Both the position numbers and the translations under genes were made by a program. The notes under the pieces are model-generated. The model made no database searches. It was given only the letters and a program-made list of their open reading frames with translations, and was not told the origin of the DNA. Positions 34,805-46,443 of a stretch of 64,000 bases of DNA are shown here, in pieces; the first letter of the stretch is position 1; every line of letters starts with the position of its first letter. Source of the stretch: Rhodamnia argentea (taxonomy: Eukaryota; Streptophyta; Magnoliopsida; Myrtales; Myrtaceae); assembly GCF_020921035.1 (NCBI RefSeq), contig NC_063155.1, positions 8,727,001-8,791,000 on the forward strand. The letters are read 5' to 3'.

Positions 34805-36329
34805 GGGCGTCTCGGACGTCTCTCCCGTCACTTCCCGTTTCTTGTAGTATGCAATAAGCGTCACCAATAGGCTAGCATCTATCCGACTGCTGTAGCTGAG
34901 TTTCCTCAGGAATTCAAACCTGTGGTGATTTCCTTTTCTTTAGTTGTTTGGCTTTTCTTGGAGATTCCTTCAATGGGATCTTCTGTTCTCTGTGTAAATC
35001 TAAATAATGAAAACCTTGTTGGTCAATATAATCTCCAGCACGTTCCCCGCTTTTGCTAGACCAATGGTGTTTTTACTGTGATCTGCAAATTCGTCTTGGA
35101 GCTCCGGCAATGGACCGGACCGTCAACACAGTGAGACCTTCATGCCCCGGAAAATAACTCGGAAACCAGAGCTCGCACCGCCGAATCGGCGGTGAAAGGG
35201 ACTGAACCCGACAACGTAGAGGCGAATATGGGGCGACCCACATGCTTAACTAGCCTTAGAAACAGGAAGAGTTTTCTCTTTCATCAGCTTGATCGGCAAG
35301 ATGTGATGAAGCTCTCAATCTCGGTGAATGTCTCTATCGATAAGCAAATATGCAGATGTTCTCAAGTTCTCCCGGGCCGACCCATCCTTGGAGATTGTGA
35401 TCCTTTCCTAGTGGCAAGCACTGTCGAGGAAACTTTTCTACGGAACAAGAGTTGACTTTGCTGATCATTATTGCTTGTCATCCAATTTTCTGATGAATAT
35501 AAGAGGGCGAAGCAAGTCTTGTCATGAAGACAATGGAGAATTGGGGATTGGCAAAGAGGCTGCCAATGTTTGGTTGGTCAACAATGTCATTGATTCTGCA
35601 CATCATGCACCATTAGAGACCAAGTTTCGTATTTGTTTCGCACCGGATGAATTATTTAAAAAATATATATGTTTCTCAATAATAATCATTTGAAATAATT
35701 AATTAATTAAAAATATGACAATGAAAATAATATTTTTGCTATTTTTTAAAAAATATTTTTAAAAATTATTCGTTTTCACGAAATAAATGTACCCCAAAAT
35801 TGCATAAATATTCCTCATGGTAATTTACCTTGGAGTCAACGTATCAAGAAGGCAAAACAAAGAAAAAGTCAAAAGATTGGAAATGAGAGATTAAGTAGCT
35901 TCTAATTTTGGACTTATCATACGCTAGAGGCTTATGTGACTTTACCCATACGACATACCGCCACGCCACCGTCCATTCGAGCGACGCCAAGTGTCGCGTC
36001 CTTTTCTATGGATTACCTACCGACCATCTCGAAGTCGGGCTTTTAACGATGGACACGCGTACGGTCGGGATCGGCGGCGCACGTGCTTTCCTAAGCTGAA
36101 AATCTGATCTAAAACTCGGCCTACGGGGGGGCCTAAATCGTTTCGACACGTCGGCTAATGCTCCCACTCAATCGACGGTTGAGATCGCCCGATTCACACG
36201 TACGTAAATCTGGCCCGCCAGTGTTTTCCACCCGCAAGCAACTCCAAGCTAATCTCGCTATCACAGATGGGGGGCCCCACCTGACGTTAGTCCAACCCCA
36301 CCATCTTTAACCTATGAAATTGTTCGCAT
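34805..36329. other. HD-Zip 3' UTR, then intergenic DNA
   Basis: 34805-35030 is the likely 3' UTR, with AATAATGAAAA near 35003 as a possible polyadenylation signal. 35300-35440 resembles, on the opposite strand, one unit of the repeat arrays at 53870-54295 and 61250-61675 (words 'tgttctcaagtt' and 'atccttggagattgtgatcc'). 35690-35800 is AT-rich. No gene is recognised. Confidence 0.4.
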
Positions 36330-37205
36330 TGAAATTAGCTATACAGACCCAAAATTCTAAATTTATAATAAATTCAAAGTATAATAGGAAGAAATAAGGA
36401 AAAAAATTAAAACCACAAAAGATTCTAAACTAATGCTCGCTCTTACATAAATATCTCTATTTTTTTGATGTGTTACGAAAAATCTCAAAGTTGCTTATCG
36501 TGACATAAATACTTAAAATAACTGTCATAAAAAAACCCAAAACTTATATCATTGGATAAATATACCCTAGATGAAATTGTAATAGATGTATATATGTCAC
36601 GTGTATAAATTTGATTTTTATCACTACACAAAAAATTGAGATATTTATGTCACAGGAGGCAAGTTTGTGACTTTCGGTGATGTATATAACTTGAATGTTT
36701 TTTCTGTGATATTTTATGAAATTGTTTTCTTGCAGGGAAGAGAAGCAAATAAGGACGAGTTTTATTGAAATTAGACATACGATTTAAGTATAATAAGAAG
36801 AAATGAAAAAAAAAGATTAATATCACAAAAAATTCTAAATTATGCTCATTATTGCATAAATATCTCAATTTTTTTTGGGTAAAGAATATCTCAATTGTTT
36901 GTTGTGTCAGGAAAAATCCTAAACTCGTGTATCATGATATAAATACTATAAAAACTGCATTAAAAAAAACCCGAGACTTAGACCATTGGACAAATATACC
37001 ATAGAATTAGATGGACTTGTAGCATATGTATATCGACACAAAAAATTGAGATATTTGTATCATATTGGGCAAGTTTGTGATTTTTTTGGTGACATAAATA
37101 ATTTGAAATTTTTTTATGGTATTTTAAGAAAGGAAATGAAAATAGTTTTTTATTTTGTCGAAAAAAGACAATGAAAATTGTTTTCTCTTGGGGAAGAGAA
37201 GCAAA
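36330..37205. repeat. Diverged tandem duplication of about 435 bp, two copies
   Basis: 36330-36765 and 36766-37205 share an ordered series of words: 'gaaattag', 'agtataata(g/a)gaagaaat', 'cacaaaa(a/g)attctaaa', 'cataaatatctc', 'acaaaaaattgagatattt', 'aggcaagtttgtgact' or close variants, and 'attgttttctt'. The unit is AT-rich with no coding potential. Divergence is considerable, so the duplication is old. Confidence 0.7.
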
Positions 37206-38406
37206 AAAGGGACGACTCCGTGGTGGGGATGGGGTTGCGGTGCGGCGGGTCCCGCCACCACAGAAGCCGCCAACGCGACGGCGACACAAGGCATCTGTCC
37301 GAAGCTGTCCCACCGGAAGGTGACATCACCACGGGGCTCAGTTCGGTTGCTTCCAGTGGGTGGGGCCCACGGTACACGTGTCCCACCCGAGCTGACGTTC
37401 GCAACATAGCATTTTCGACAAAATAGATTTGTCCTTTTTCTGATTACTCGAAGACCCGCCACAAGTTTCTTTCTTTTTTTTTTTTGGTCCTCACGTGAGT
37501 CAGGAGGGTCAAAGTCAACCGGTCGAAGGCGTGGAGAAATGGGAGATGTCGAAACCTGTTCAATTCACTACGATGAAAGGGCTTTGCTTCATGACATGAA
37601 ACTGAACCGGGATAAAAGCTCCGAAAGGATTTCCCGCCATTCCTGCTCTAAGACCATGGCCGAATGATCATCATGGAATGACCATCGATGCCATCGATCG
37701 ACCGCTCATCGAAAGACTAGCTGAAGAAGCATGGTCTTGCGCGGAAAGACATTTCGACCCGGAAACGGAGGCCCGAGTTGCCTTGGCAACGGCACAATGC
37801 ACACATTCTTAGTGTACAACCGGCTCGGCACTGTTCGCATACGACATGTAGAGATCGACCGCGATGGGTTCCCCGTAAAATGAGGACAAACTAGTTATGA
37901 GTTCGAAGTTCACACTCACTCCACCAATTTGCATTCATCAGAGAAACTCATGGATTGAGCCAGAGGAGGTCATTCGCCTTGCTTACAACATCGTCTACCC
38001 CATCATCTATAGTCTGTACAGACAATGCGAAACACCACCTTGCCTTGTGTTGCTGACTGAACGAGCCTCGGCGGGGGCTTTTCTCTCGGCTGGAATCGAG
38101 TTGATTTAGGTATAAAAGCTCTGTACAGATTTCCTGGTCTTCCTTTCCGTGCAGGTCTAGCTTCGCGAAGTTAAGAATTCCTCTTCCATGTACAAGTCAG
38201 AATTTCACCTTCTCCTTTAAGAAACAAACCATCTCTTGCTGCAGCAAATTGATAATCAGGGGGGAATAAAAGAGAGGTTGATCGCTAGTCCGTAATGGTC
38301 GCATACACATAATCTAAAGATGCATGGTGCGCCCAGCCAAATTCCGAGGTACGGCGTTCAACATATCCATTTAAGATCCGTCTGTTCTAGTCAAGCAGAT
38401 ACTCCA
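37206..38406. other. Intergenic, no gene recognised
   Basis: 37206-37400 is GC-rich. 37520-38110 has non-repetitive sequence and an open frame at 37897-38109 that I cannot assign. 38110-38406 includes the 3' UTR of the HPP gene on the minus strand. Confidence 0.35.
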
Positions 38407-41318
38407 TCACTCACGCATATCATATACTTGGATGCTTAGTGAAAGATTATCTATTATAGCAGGCAATATGCAATCTAAAGCTCCTCCGAAGTTCGAAAAC
38501 ACAACCTGAACAAAAGAAACTAAGAGGGATGCTTTCCAATGAAGTACCTCGAATTTTCAGAGGACACTAGGGATTAAGGAGGAAGGGGACTTACAATTAG
38601 GCAGAGCACAATGCAACCGGTAGCACTCGGGAACAGGGCATACCAAAAGTTCAAGTGGTGCAACTTGGCAGCATCAATGAACAATATTGGCAAGCTCGCA
38701 GCTGCATTCAGTTCATACAAATGGTTTATCTTTTAACACATAATACACATGTCATGCAAAGTACCTCGAGATGAGAACTCATGGGGGCACAAATAGGTGG
38801 TTACCCGGTGGATGTGTTGAACGAGTATAGATCATGAAAGCAATAGATGCAGCGAGACCCGTGCTCCGAGCAAGCCAACCTGGCCCAAAAATGGAAAATG
38901 CAAGCACACCAATGGCCGCACATCCTATGTGAGCCATGAACACGTTATATTTCTGCATTGAAGGTAAACAGAATTGAGTCCTTGTCCAAATGAAAGAAAT
39001 TCATGCCATGCAGCAACTGTAACCACACCAATCTTTCCAAGAAACAAAAAGGTATCGTCAAATGCAGGTTCTTCTTGACATGTCCAAAGTAATGTGGAGA
39101 TCTTTTGGCTCCTCGAGGCTCAATTGTTTTCTGACCCGGCAGGAAGAACCCAGGGGACGTATCATCCAATACATAATGGGAATCAACAATAAATGGTGTA
39201 ATTTAGGCAATTCTCAAATGAAATCTGAAGATACCAAACCGAAGAAGAGAGGACCAAACAAAGTCATCTTTTGTGATAAAATTATATTCCACCACCATAA
39301 GAACTTTGCTATGCTAGACATGTATATTCAGCTTGAAGCCTCTCTCTGGCACAGTAGATGATCAAGAGATAGATGATAGCGTGCCACATTGGGTATTAAT
39401 CTGGAAAACAATGTGCATATTAATATGGAGAGGGATCTACTCCCAAAGTTGACACCATAGTCCCGAGTGATATCAAGTTTTTCTTTATTGCCAGGTACCA
39501 AGAGATTTCGTGGGTAGTATTGACGATGCAATTTTCCTCATATTGGATAAATTCAAATAGAAGAAGATAAAAGTACCTTTCAAACTTTGCAATGCAGTCT
39601 GACCAAAAAAACACTTGCAATGCAGACTTGGAGTTTTCTAAACTATGAAGGCCACCCTTTCTTTCTCTTTGCTAGGGAAAATGTAAATTTGTACTCAAAT
39701 TGAGAAATTGTGAACACGAGTTGTCACGGCATTATGCCATAAAGTTGGCAGCTATTTCCCGCGTGACAATGGTAATATCTCCGGAATGTGTCAGTGTAAT
39801 TCTTCTGGGTTCAACTAAGGTGGACAAAGTGTTAATCCAATCCTTACAATATAGATTTTGTTAATTAGATACTAAGAATCAGTCTCTTTTTTCATCACCT
39901 GCCGCTAGATTTTCGAGACCAAAACACTTGCAAACAGACTTAAAGAAAGGAATGGAGGATTAGGGAGTACCCGAGCAGCAGGGGAAGAGGGGGTAGCGAA
40001 GAGGACTGCACAAACAGAACCTAGAGGAGCAATTGAAGTTGAAATCCCTTTTGGTGCTAAAATTTGATCCATCTTTCCAAATATCGCCATTGCAGCAAAT
40101 GCCCCTATTATACCAAGACAGTTCAAAATTAAAACTTACCTTGTTCAAGGTCGCATAACAGATTACTGCACTTATAGTCATCATATTAGCGTGCTCAAAC
40201 AAAAAAGACACAGACAAATTTGAGTTGGTGCATAACATTATTTAAATGACTGAAATGTCGCAAACTGTTAAGGCAACTCAGCAATGCAAATGAACAACAA
40301 TAAATGAGCAATCAAAGACACAAATCCTCAAGAAAATATAAAGTCAATTTGTAATCTTGGTTTCCATCTAATCTACTTCACAAGACGTCAAATTTGAGAG
40401 ATAGTTCATCTGTTCGCACAATGGCAAGCATGACCAAATGAAAAAGACCTATATGACAGTCCACGATTTCTCATGGAAAAAACACAACCAAGAAAGAATA
40501 AAGAAAAAGGGCCGCCATGGACAAGAACTCGGAGCACATCCAGTAGTTTCGACTTTCGAGAGGTTCATGAGAGTGATTTCCATCTCAGCAACAATTTGGA
40601 GGGACCAAGTGAAATTCCTAACCCCATTGCAGCATGAACAACAAACTTCTCCTGTCTTCTCACAGGCATCAACAACAGATTTCAATTTCGTACAATCTCG
40701 AAATCTCTACTGAGAACGAAACTAAAAGGAAGGAACTTTTCTACTGCGTCCGTCGAAGACAGCATTAACAAACAATAATGTGATCCTTCAATCGAGAGCA
40801 GAAATTCCCTAAATTACGTGCAAGCTCAGCTATAATGCAGAATGCCGATTCCTTCTATCCAAGACATTACTGTTTACACTTGTGCTAAATCAAACAATCC
40901 CACATCAATGAACAGTAAGAGTAGTACCCAAACTAGGCCTGCGCAAAAAACGTTCATGGAGATTTCATAGTACATTATCAATTGGCGACGGAAGCAGGTG
41001 ATGATGCTAACCAGCGGCAGGCCAAGCGATGTCGCTGAGAGAGGGCGCCGGCGGAGCCTTGTCGGGCTTCCAGCTATCCCAGGACGGCGCCGCCACATTG
41101 CCCGACGCCGCCACCACGATGTCAGACCTTCCGCTCCTCTTTCTCCGCCTCCTACCTCGCGCTCCACCGCCGACAACCGGTCTATTCAGACCAAGACCGA
41201 GAGTTCTCCCCACCCAATGGCGAGCATCGAGCTGCGGAGAGCACCGCGACGGCGAAGATGGCGTCGGACCCAAACGTGTCGAGAATGGGCGACCCGCAAG
41301 ACTCGCTGGCATGCCCAT
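38407..41318 (-). CDS. HPP-domain chloroplast membrane protein (nitrite transporter NITR2 type)
   Basis: Five exons read right to left: 41318-41012, 40104-39971, 38952-38805, 38701-38595 and 38505-38407. Phases agree and the model has 264 residues. Exon 1 is an Arg/Ser-rich transit peptide followed by VAASGNVAAPSWDSWKPDKA. Then come GAFAAMAIFGKMDQILAPKG, SIAPLGSVCAVLFATPSSPA and CAAIGVLAFSIFGPGWLARS, and IYTRSTHPPAASLPILFIDA, which contains the HPP signature. The last recognisable part is LHHLNFWYALFPSATGCIVL. Arabidopsis members (NITR2;1) were reported as chloroplast-envelope nitrite transporters. The start at 41318 was chosen because a GA-rich leader abuts it; an upstream in-frame ATG at 41462 exists. 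The last exon is doubtful: family members end in a short basic tail, while this frame runs on to TGA 38407. Confidence 0.85.
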
Positions 41319-41445
41319 TCTCTCTCTCTCTCTCTTCCCTGCTTCGACCCAGTCGCTGAAGCTCAAACATAAGGTGTGAATCGGAGAGAGAGAGCGAGAC
41401 TCAAAGCTCTGTTGGCAACGAAAGGGCGGGCTTTTGGAGGGGTCG

Positions 41446-41644
41446 AAAGGTCGTACGGACAAGATTTGCCTCCACCCGTTTCCTATCCTTGGGCTTTTGA
41501 TTGTTGCGAGGAGGGACAGAGCAAACCAATGGCATCAAAAGTCATATGACGTTCATTTGTCATTTCAAAGATGCGTAAGGTCACCGGCGCCACGAATGAT
41601 TTAGCGTGACCTAATGATTACTCAGCCATTCACAGCTAATCTAA
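41446..41644. repeat. Duplicated segment D, left part (also at 63137-63344)
   Basis: Matches 63137-63344 with few changes, e.g. 'ggacaagatttgcctccacc' and 'catttcaaagatgcgtaagg'. It begins just upstream of the HPP gene and continues at 44553 after the inserted element. Confidence 0.9.
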
Positions 41645-44552
41645 GGCTGCGTTTAGAAAGGCTTTTGAGGAAAGCCTTTGGAAAAATGTAAACACCTTTA
41701 GGCTAAAGAGATTTGATGAAATGCAAATACTGTTTGGTGAAATGAAAATAAAAAGTGCATTGAGATGTAACTTTGGGAAAAATGTTGTTTGATAAATTTA
41801 CATTTAGAAAGTCCTTTGGTGTGCCAATTTATTTTTTTAACTTTAAATCTTTTAAAATTAGAAAAAAAATATAATAATGGTAATTTTTAAATTTTCACTT
41901 TGAGAATAACTTAAAAGGCACATATTAATAAATTTATAAATTATAAAAGTCAAAATATGATTACTTGCGTGCAACGATATCAAAAGATCATTATAATGAA
42001 TATGATCACATGAATCATGAGGATAGAAATTAGTTCTCCTTAATATTACGAACTTCCTTAACTATTAATTCAACCCATAATCATGATCACCTAAATATCC
42101 ACACTTTCGACCAAAAAAAAAATCCATGGTAAAGTGTAATTTCTTATCATCAGATTTGGCTCCTCACACTCTACTCCTTTCTTTGCAAAGAATTTAGGAA
42201 TATAAACAAGAACCCGATAAAAGAAAAACATTGCTCCATTAAGATTACATTCATTGACAAATGAAATCCTCTAGAGCCTTGAAATTTGGAGCCTTTTGGT
42301 CATTCCGGTTTTCTGCTGTGGAAGGCTAGACTTACGGAATGCTATTTCCAGTAATCTAAGTATACAGATCCATCAGAAGCTCAACCTCTGCAAGAAAGAA
42401 TGCCAAAGATTAAAATACGCAAACAAAATGTAAACCTCTTATGAAAGCAAGATAAATTTTGGCAAGTTAAAATTATCGCTCGGGAGTGTCTGAAATAATG
42501 CGCTTTTTCATGCTGCTCTTGGTTTCGAAAACATCGGTTCGATGTTTCTTGTTATTTCTCATTCGAGGTACATATTCTCAAAAAGTTCAGGAAATACCAT
42601 CCCGAATGTGCAGGTACTATAGCATGCCACTAGAGCAGTAGACTAAATGACTCCACCAACACTATTCTACTTAACGAAAATAGTTATGATATCACAATTC
42701 ACCAAGAATTAAAATAAGTGACACTAGTTTTACTTTTTGTACCAAAAATAAAGTTTTGACTATAAGTTTCAGAGCACACTTCCAAAAGACTCAACCAAGT
42801 ATTCACTTCCGGTATGTTAAAGCCCTGGACTACTCAAGACAGAAGTGAGCAACCGCATCCATTTGGTACAATGATGCAAATTTGAACTGGAATAGCCTTA
42901 GGCGAAGCATCGACAAGAGTTAGAACAGGATGTTCTCTCTCGCTTTGACTAAGAAAAGAGAAATCCCTTCCCTTCAAGCACCAAAACATCAGTCAAGTGT
43001 ATAATTTAATAAAACAACCAGATCACAATACCCCCTCATAAGAGGCTTTCGTAACGAAACTGATCTAGCAAATTGATCGTCTAGTATGGTGGAACATTGA
43101 AAATTACTCTTGCAATACATCTACCGTATGAAACCAGGACAAGGATACGGGTGATCAGAAATTGACGTTTTCTGATTTCTTCAGCTGACTTGCAGTTTCG
43201 AAAATCTGGGGTCCGAAGCACCTTCAGAAGGGATCGAAAAGGATAAGGGTTAGGTCCAAGGTTAGACAAGGTTTTCTTCCCCCTCCTTTGATAAGCCGGC
43301 ATTCAACATAAATCCAAAAGCATGCCCAAATAATCCTTCGCAAGTTGGAACCAGGAAAAACAACATGCTTGAAAATTGTTTCAGTTGCTAAACAAGCACA
43401 GAATCCCAGCAAGAACTTGAAATTGGCCACAAAATGACCAAGAGTTTGAACTACTGCAACCCAATCCCAATGTTTGATCACGTACTCACCCTGTCTAAAC
43501 ATATGCCCAGGCAAATGCAATAGCATGATTTAATGAAAGCTAAAAATTAACCAATCAATGGAACCATCAAAATTTAGCCAAAAAGAACAATGAATTAGCT
43601 AGACAGGACAGCCTCGGTTAGATGCAGGCATCTGATCCTGAATCCTTCCATTCCCATCAGCAGTAGACTGCATGAACCATCTCACGATGCGCCTGACTTC
43701 ACATACAAAGAGACAAACTTTCAACCTGAGTATGTCTAGAAACACATCAAGCAAAAAGATCCGGAACAGAGATAAATAAATAAATAAAAATCAAACAGTT
43801 AAAGTTCCCAAAGATTGGAAAACAAATTTGTCGACGGATAAAGTTGCGATTTTTTTTGTTCAAGGGCAACTCGCAATTCCATCTAAACGAATTTATTATA
43901 CCTAGACGAAATGGGGATGGAGGTCGCTCAGCACTGTGCGCATCTTGAAGTACTTGGAGTTCTGAACGGAGGAGGCATTGGCGTCCCGCGGTCGCTTCTT
44001 GCTCTGCGGTGGAAGAGGTGGTTGACCGGGAGGAGTTCGGGCTGTCGGGTCCGGAGCCGGTTTTGGGTCTTCCTTGCTTGTTGACTGCGAGGAGTTTGGA
44101 TCTAGCGCCTGGCTTGCCCAACGCCGGAGTCGAGAGAGGCACGCGTGAGGTCGGGCGGCCTCGTCATCGCTTGCCTAAGGTCGTATGACCTCGGCATCAC
44201 CTCACCTGAGGTTGGGTCACTAGATTGCGGAAAGGTCGTCATGGCTGGTCGCTTGGGAGCTCTGGATCTAGAGGTCGACGCGTTTTCAGATTTCAGAGAG
44301 GGCAAGAGTTAAACTTGGAATTATAGTAAGATTGTGAGGATAACAATGGCAAAATTAAAAAAAAAAAGCACTGTGCATTCTCGGCAGCATGCCGAGAATG
44401 CTAGAAAGCCAAGGCTGCCTTGGGCTTTCAGCCTTTTGAAAGCTCACATTCACTTAAAGCCTCTTTTAAAAAAATTTCCAAACACTCAAATTTTAGCCCA
44501 AAGAGCTTTGGACACCCAAAGCCCCTTGGGAAAGTAGTTCCCAAACGCAGCC
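41645..44552. mobile_element. PIF/Harbinger-like element, 2.9 kb, carrying gene pieces
   Basis: Inverted ends GGCTGCGTTTAGAAAGGCTT at the left and, inward from the right, GGCTGCGTTTGGGAACTACT. Both reach a CTTTGG word about 37 nt in. TAA flanks both ends (41642-41644 and 44553-44555). The duplicated segment at 63137-64000 has the same flanks joined by a single TAA at 63342-63344, an empty site. The inside has no transposase I can see but holds exon-like coding sequence on the minus strand (42356-44102). A GC-rich part with 'ggtcgtatgacctcgg'-type words is at 44100-44300. 42000-42300 and 42480-43160 show nothing recognisable. Confidence 0.8.
42356..44102 (-). pseudogene. Captured pieces of a multi-exon plant gene of unrecognised function
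   Basis: Three pieces lie in gene order on the minus strand. 44102-43908 reads PKPAPDPTARTPPGQPPLPP, then SKKRPRDANASSVQNSKYFK and MRTVLSDLHPHF: a proline-rich stretch, a basic NLS-like patch and a conserved-looking helix. 43221-43172 reads VLRTPDFRNCKSAEEIR after a CTGAAG acceptor. 42387-42356 reads VELLMDLYT then TAG, after a TTGCAG acceptor. These look like successive exons of one C-terminal domain, resembling plant proteins of unknown function that I cannot name. No clear start codon is seen, and the donor after DLHPHF (GTCTAG) is weak. All three lie inside the element at 41645-44552. It may be a captured fragment or a still transcribed small gene. Confidence 0.45.
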
Positions 44553-45330
44553 TAAGAGGTTTAGCTTTAGCTGGCCCCTCGGCCGCCGCTCGCGGACGCC
44601 GTCGCCGGCGAAGGTAAGATTCTAGACGTTTTTTTTCAGAATTATGAAAATTGAATAAGGGTAAAGTTGAAAGGGAAAAAAGAAAATGTATTTACATCCT
44701 AGAAATGAAACGTTCTAAAGACCTTTCGGGTCTCATAGGACCAAAGACTTTTGAAAACGCAATTACATTTCCGTAAAGTTCTGCAAAAAAGAACTAAACA
44801 CCATTTTTATTTGTTCAAGAATGACTTTACACCTCCCAAAGCCCTTTGAGAATGCTGAACTAAACACGCACATAATCATTTTTCACTTTGAGACTTGCCT
44901 TACAAAAAGGATAATGACACACATGTTCCTTGGACGTTAGCTCAATAGTTATTCAGTATGGTCTCTGAATTTTAGTGAACTTTTAAGGTCAAGTTGCTTG
45001 CTTGCCGACCTCACCGAAACCCAGCACCGCATGCTTAGACATTGTGTAGTCAAAGTAATTCTCGTTTCCGATGCTGGCCCGAATTCTCGCCGTGCCAAGA
45101 TTACAGAGTCTCGTTCTACGTTTTTCTAACAAGACCATATTGCAGAAAGTAACTTACTCGTTCATCTACTGATCGAACCGGACATAAAACACACGAGATC
45201 TGCACCATACCTAAACTTGTATCATCTAAGAATGACCTCATATCGATGATACGGTACGGTTAATGTGTGCATGCATCGGGGTCTGTACTCAAACATGTAG
45301 ATTTCGAGTTGTCTCGCGACATGTTATCGA
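44553..45330. repeat. Duplicated segment D, right part (also at 63342-64000)
   Basis: Matches 63342-64000 in order: 'ggtttagctttagctggccc', 'atcatttttcactttgagac', 'gctcaatagttattcagt', and the SDR fragment, then 'agtctcgttctacgtttttc' and 'ctcgcgacatgtta'. The second copy is cut by the window end. Confidence 0.88.
44998..45105 (-). pseudogene. SDR fragment around the catalytic tyrosine
   Basis: The minus strand reads GTARIRASIGNENYFDYTMS then KHAVLGFGEVGKQAT and a stop. It corresponds to residues about 145-180 of the SDR at 45547 (ASIAATTGSDEYMDYTMSKH). The active-site YxxxK is kept, but a 1-nt change after AVLG shifts the frame. Nothing SDR-like continues on either side. Confidence 0.8.
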
Positions 45331-45546
45331 CGTACCTGAAGCAGATTTCTACCTGATGTTTTAAGAATCATCATACGGAAAATCTCCAATTGCATAGAAA
45401 TGGAGCAGTGGTAGGTTAACATGAACTTATTGCTTTAGTTTCTGTCTATTTCGATCACGAGAACATTGTCCATGTTACAGTAATATTTCTCTGTGCCAAA
45501 GCAGAAAATATAGCATCCATAGAAACTCGGATGCAGGAGCCGGCGG
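45106..45546. other. 3' flank of the intact SDR gene
   Basis: Includes the SDR 3' UTR on the minus strand. 45285-45325 resembles 57665-57710 ('actcaaacatgta' and 'gagttgtctcg' words), a third relic of this segment. Confidence 0.4.
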
Positions 45547-46323
45547 CTACTGCGTGCTAAGCCCTCCGTCGATGACGAGGTTGTGGCCGGTCACGAATGC
45601 AGAATCCTCAGAAGCAAGAAACACCACGGCATCGGCCACGTGCTTCGCCTTCAAAACCCCTTTCAAGCTCGAGGTCGGCTCGAACAGCCTCTCGATTTCC
45701 TCTTTGCTTCGGCCGAGGTAGTTGGATACCATTGGCGTCGCGACCCCTCCTGGAGACACGCAGTTCACGCGTATGCCGTGCGCTCCGAGTTGCTTGCTCG
45801 CCGACCTCACCAAGCCCAGCACCGCATGCTTAGACATGGTGTAGTCCATGTACTCGTCGCTCCCGGTGGTTGCCGCAATGCTCGCCGTGCAAATTATGCT
45901 TCCCCCTGTGTCCTTATTGACCATCGCACGGGCCCCGTGCTTCACGCACAACGCCATGCCTTTGACGTTAATGGCAAAAAGGCGCTCGAAGGCCGACACG
46001 TCGAAATCGAGAATGTCTTGTTTGACAGAACTGAACACTCCCGCATTGCTGAACATGATGTCCAGCTTACCATACAATTGAAGGGTCGACTGTACTAAGG
46101 ACATCACCTGTTGCTCGTCCGTGACATTGCAGCGAACGTAGGTGCAGGAGCAGGAGCCGATCGATTCCACAAGGTCTCGGCCCTTCTCATCCTGGATATC
46201 AGCAATCACGACTTTCGCACCGTGACTGGAGAAGCAGCGGGCGGTTTCCTCACCCATGCCACTCGCACCGCCGGTTACGATGGCTACTTTGCCCTCGAGC
46301 TTTTTCAAGGCAGAGCTCATCAT
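45547..46323 (-). CDS. Short-chain dehydrogenase/reductase (classical SDR, plant secondary-metabolism type), intact
   Basis: Single-exon frame of 258 residues. Cofactor motif TGGASGMG at 17-24, Asp42 after the second strand (VVIADIQ), which favours NAD(H), NAG at 93-95, Asn119 (AINV), catalytic Ser148, Tyr161 and Lys165 (YTMSK), and PGGVATP at 191-197. The end DGGLSTQ is usual for these proteins. The family includes secoisolariciresinol dehydrogenase, momilactone A synthase and borneol- or tropinone-type dehydrogenases; the substrate cannot be told. ATG codons at 46323 and 46320 are both possible. It is the only whole copy among five SDR sequences in the window. Confidence 0.92.
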   Translation of the reverse strand: MMSSALKKLEGKVAIVTGGASGMGEETARCFSSHGAKVVIADIQDEKGRDLVESIGSCSCTYVRCNVTDEQQVMSLVQSTLQLYGKLDIMFSNAGVFSSVKQDILDFDVSAFERLFAINVKGMALCVKHGARAMVNKDTGGSIICTASIAATTGSDEYMDYTMSKHAVLGLVRSASKQLGAHGIRVNCVSPGGVATPMVSNYLGRSKEEIERLFEPTSSLKGVLKAKHVADAVVFLASEDSAFVTGHNLVIDGGLSTQ

Positions 46324-46436
46324 CCCTTTCCTTATGCAACGCCGGAAATGATCACTTGCCGAATGCTGCTCTTATTCAGATGAAATTATTAATGATCACT
46401 TTCAGATATGATGCCCGAGGGAAAACAGAACTCTAG

Positions 46437-46443
46437 TTATATA
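46437..46443 (-). promoter_or_regulatory. TATA box of the intact SDR gene
   Basis: The minus strand reads TGTTATATAACTAG, about 115 nt before the ATG at 46323, giving a start near 46405. Spacing is normal for a plant gene. Confidence 0.5.

Noticed and set aside
45583-46098. 171-codon plus-strand frame over the SDR gene
   Set aside because: Antisense shadow of the SDR coding frame, which has all catalytic motifs.
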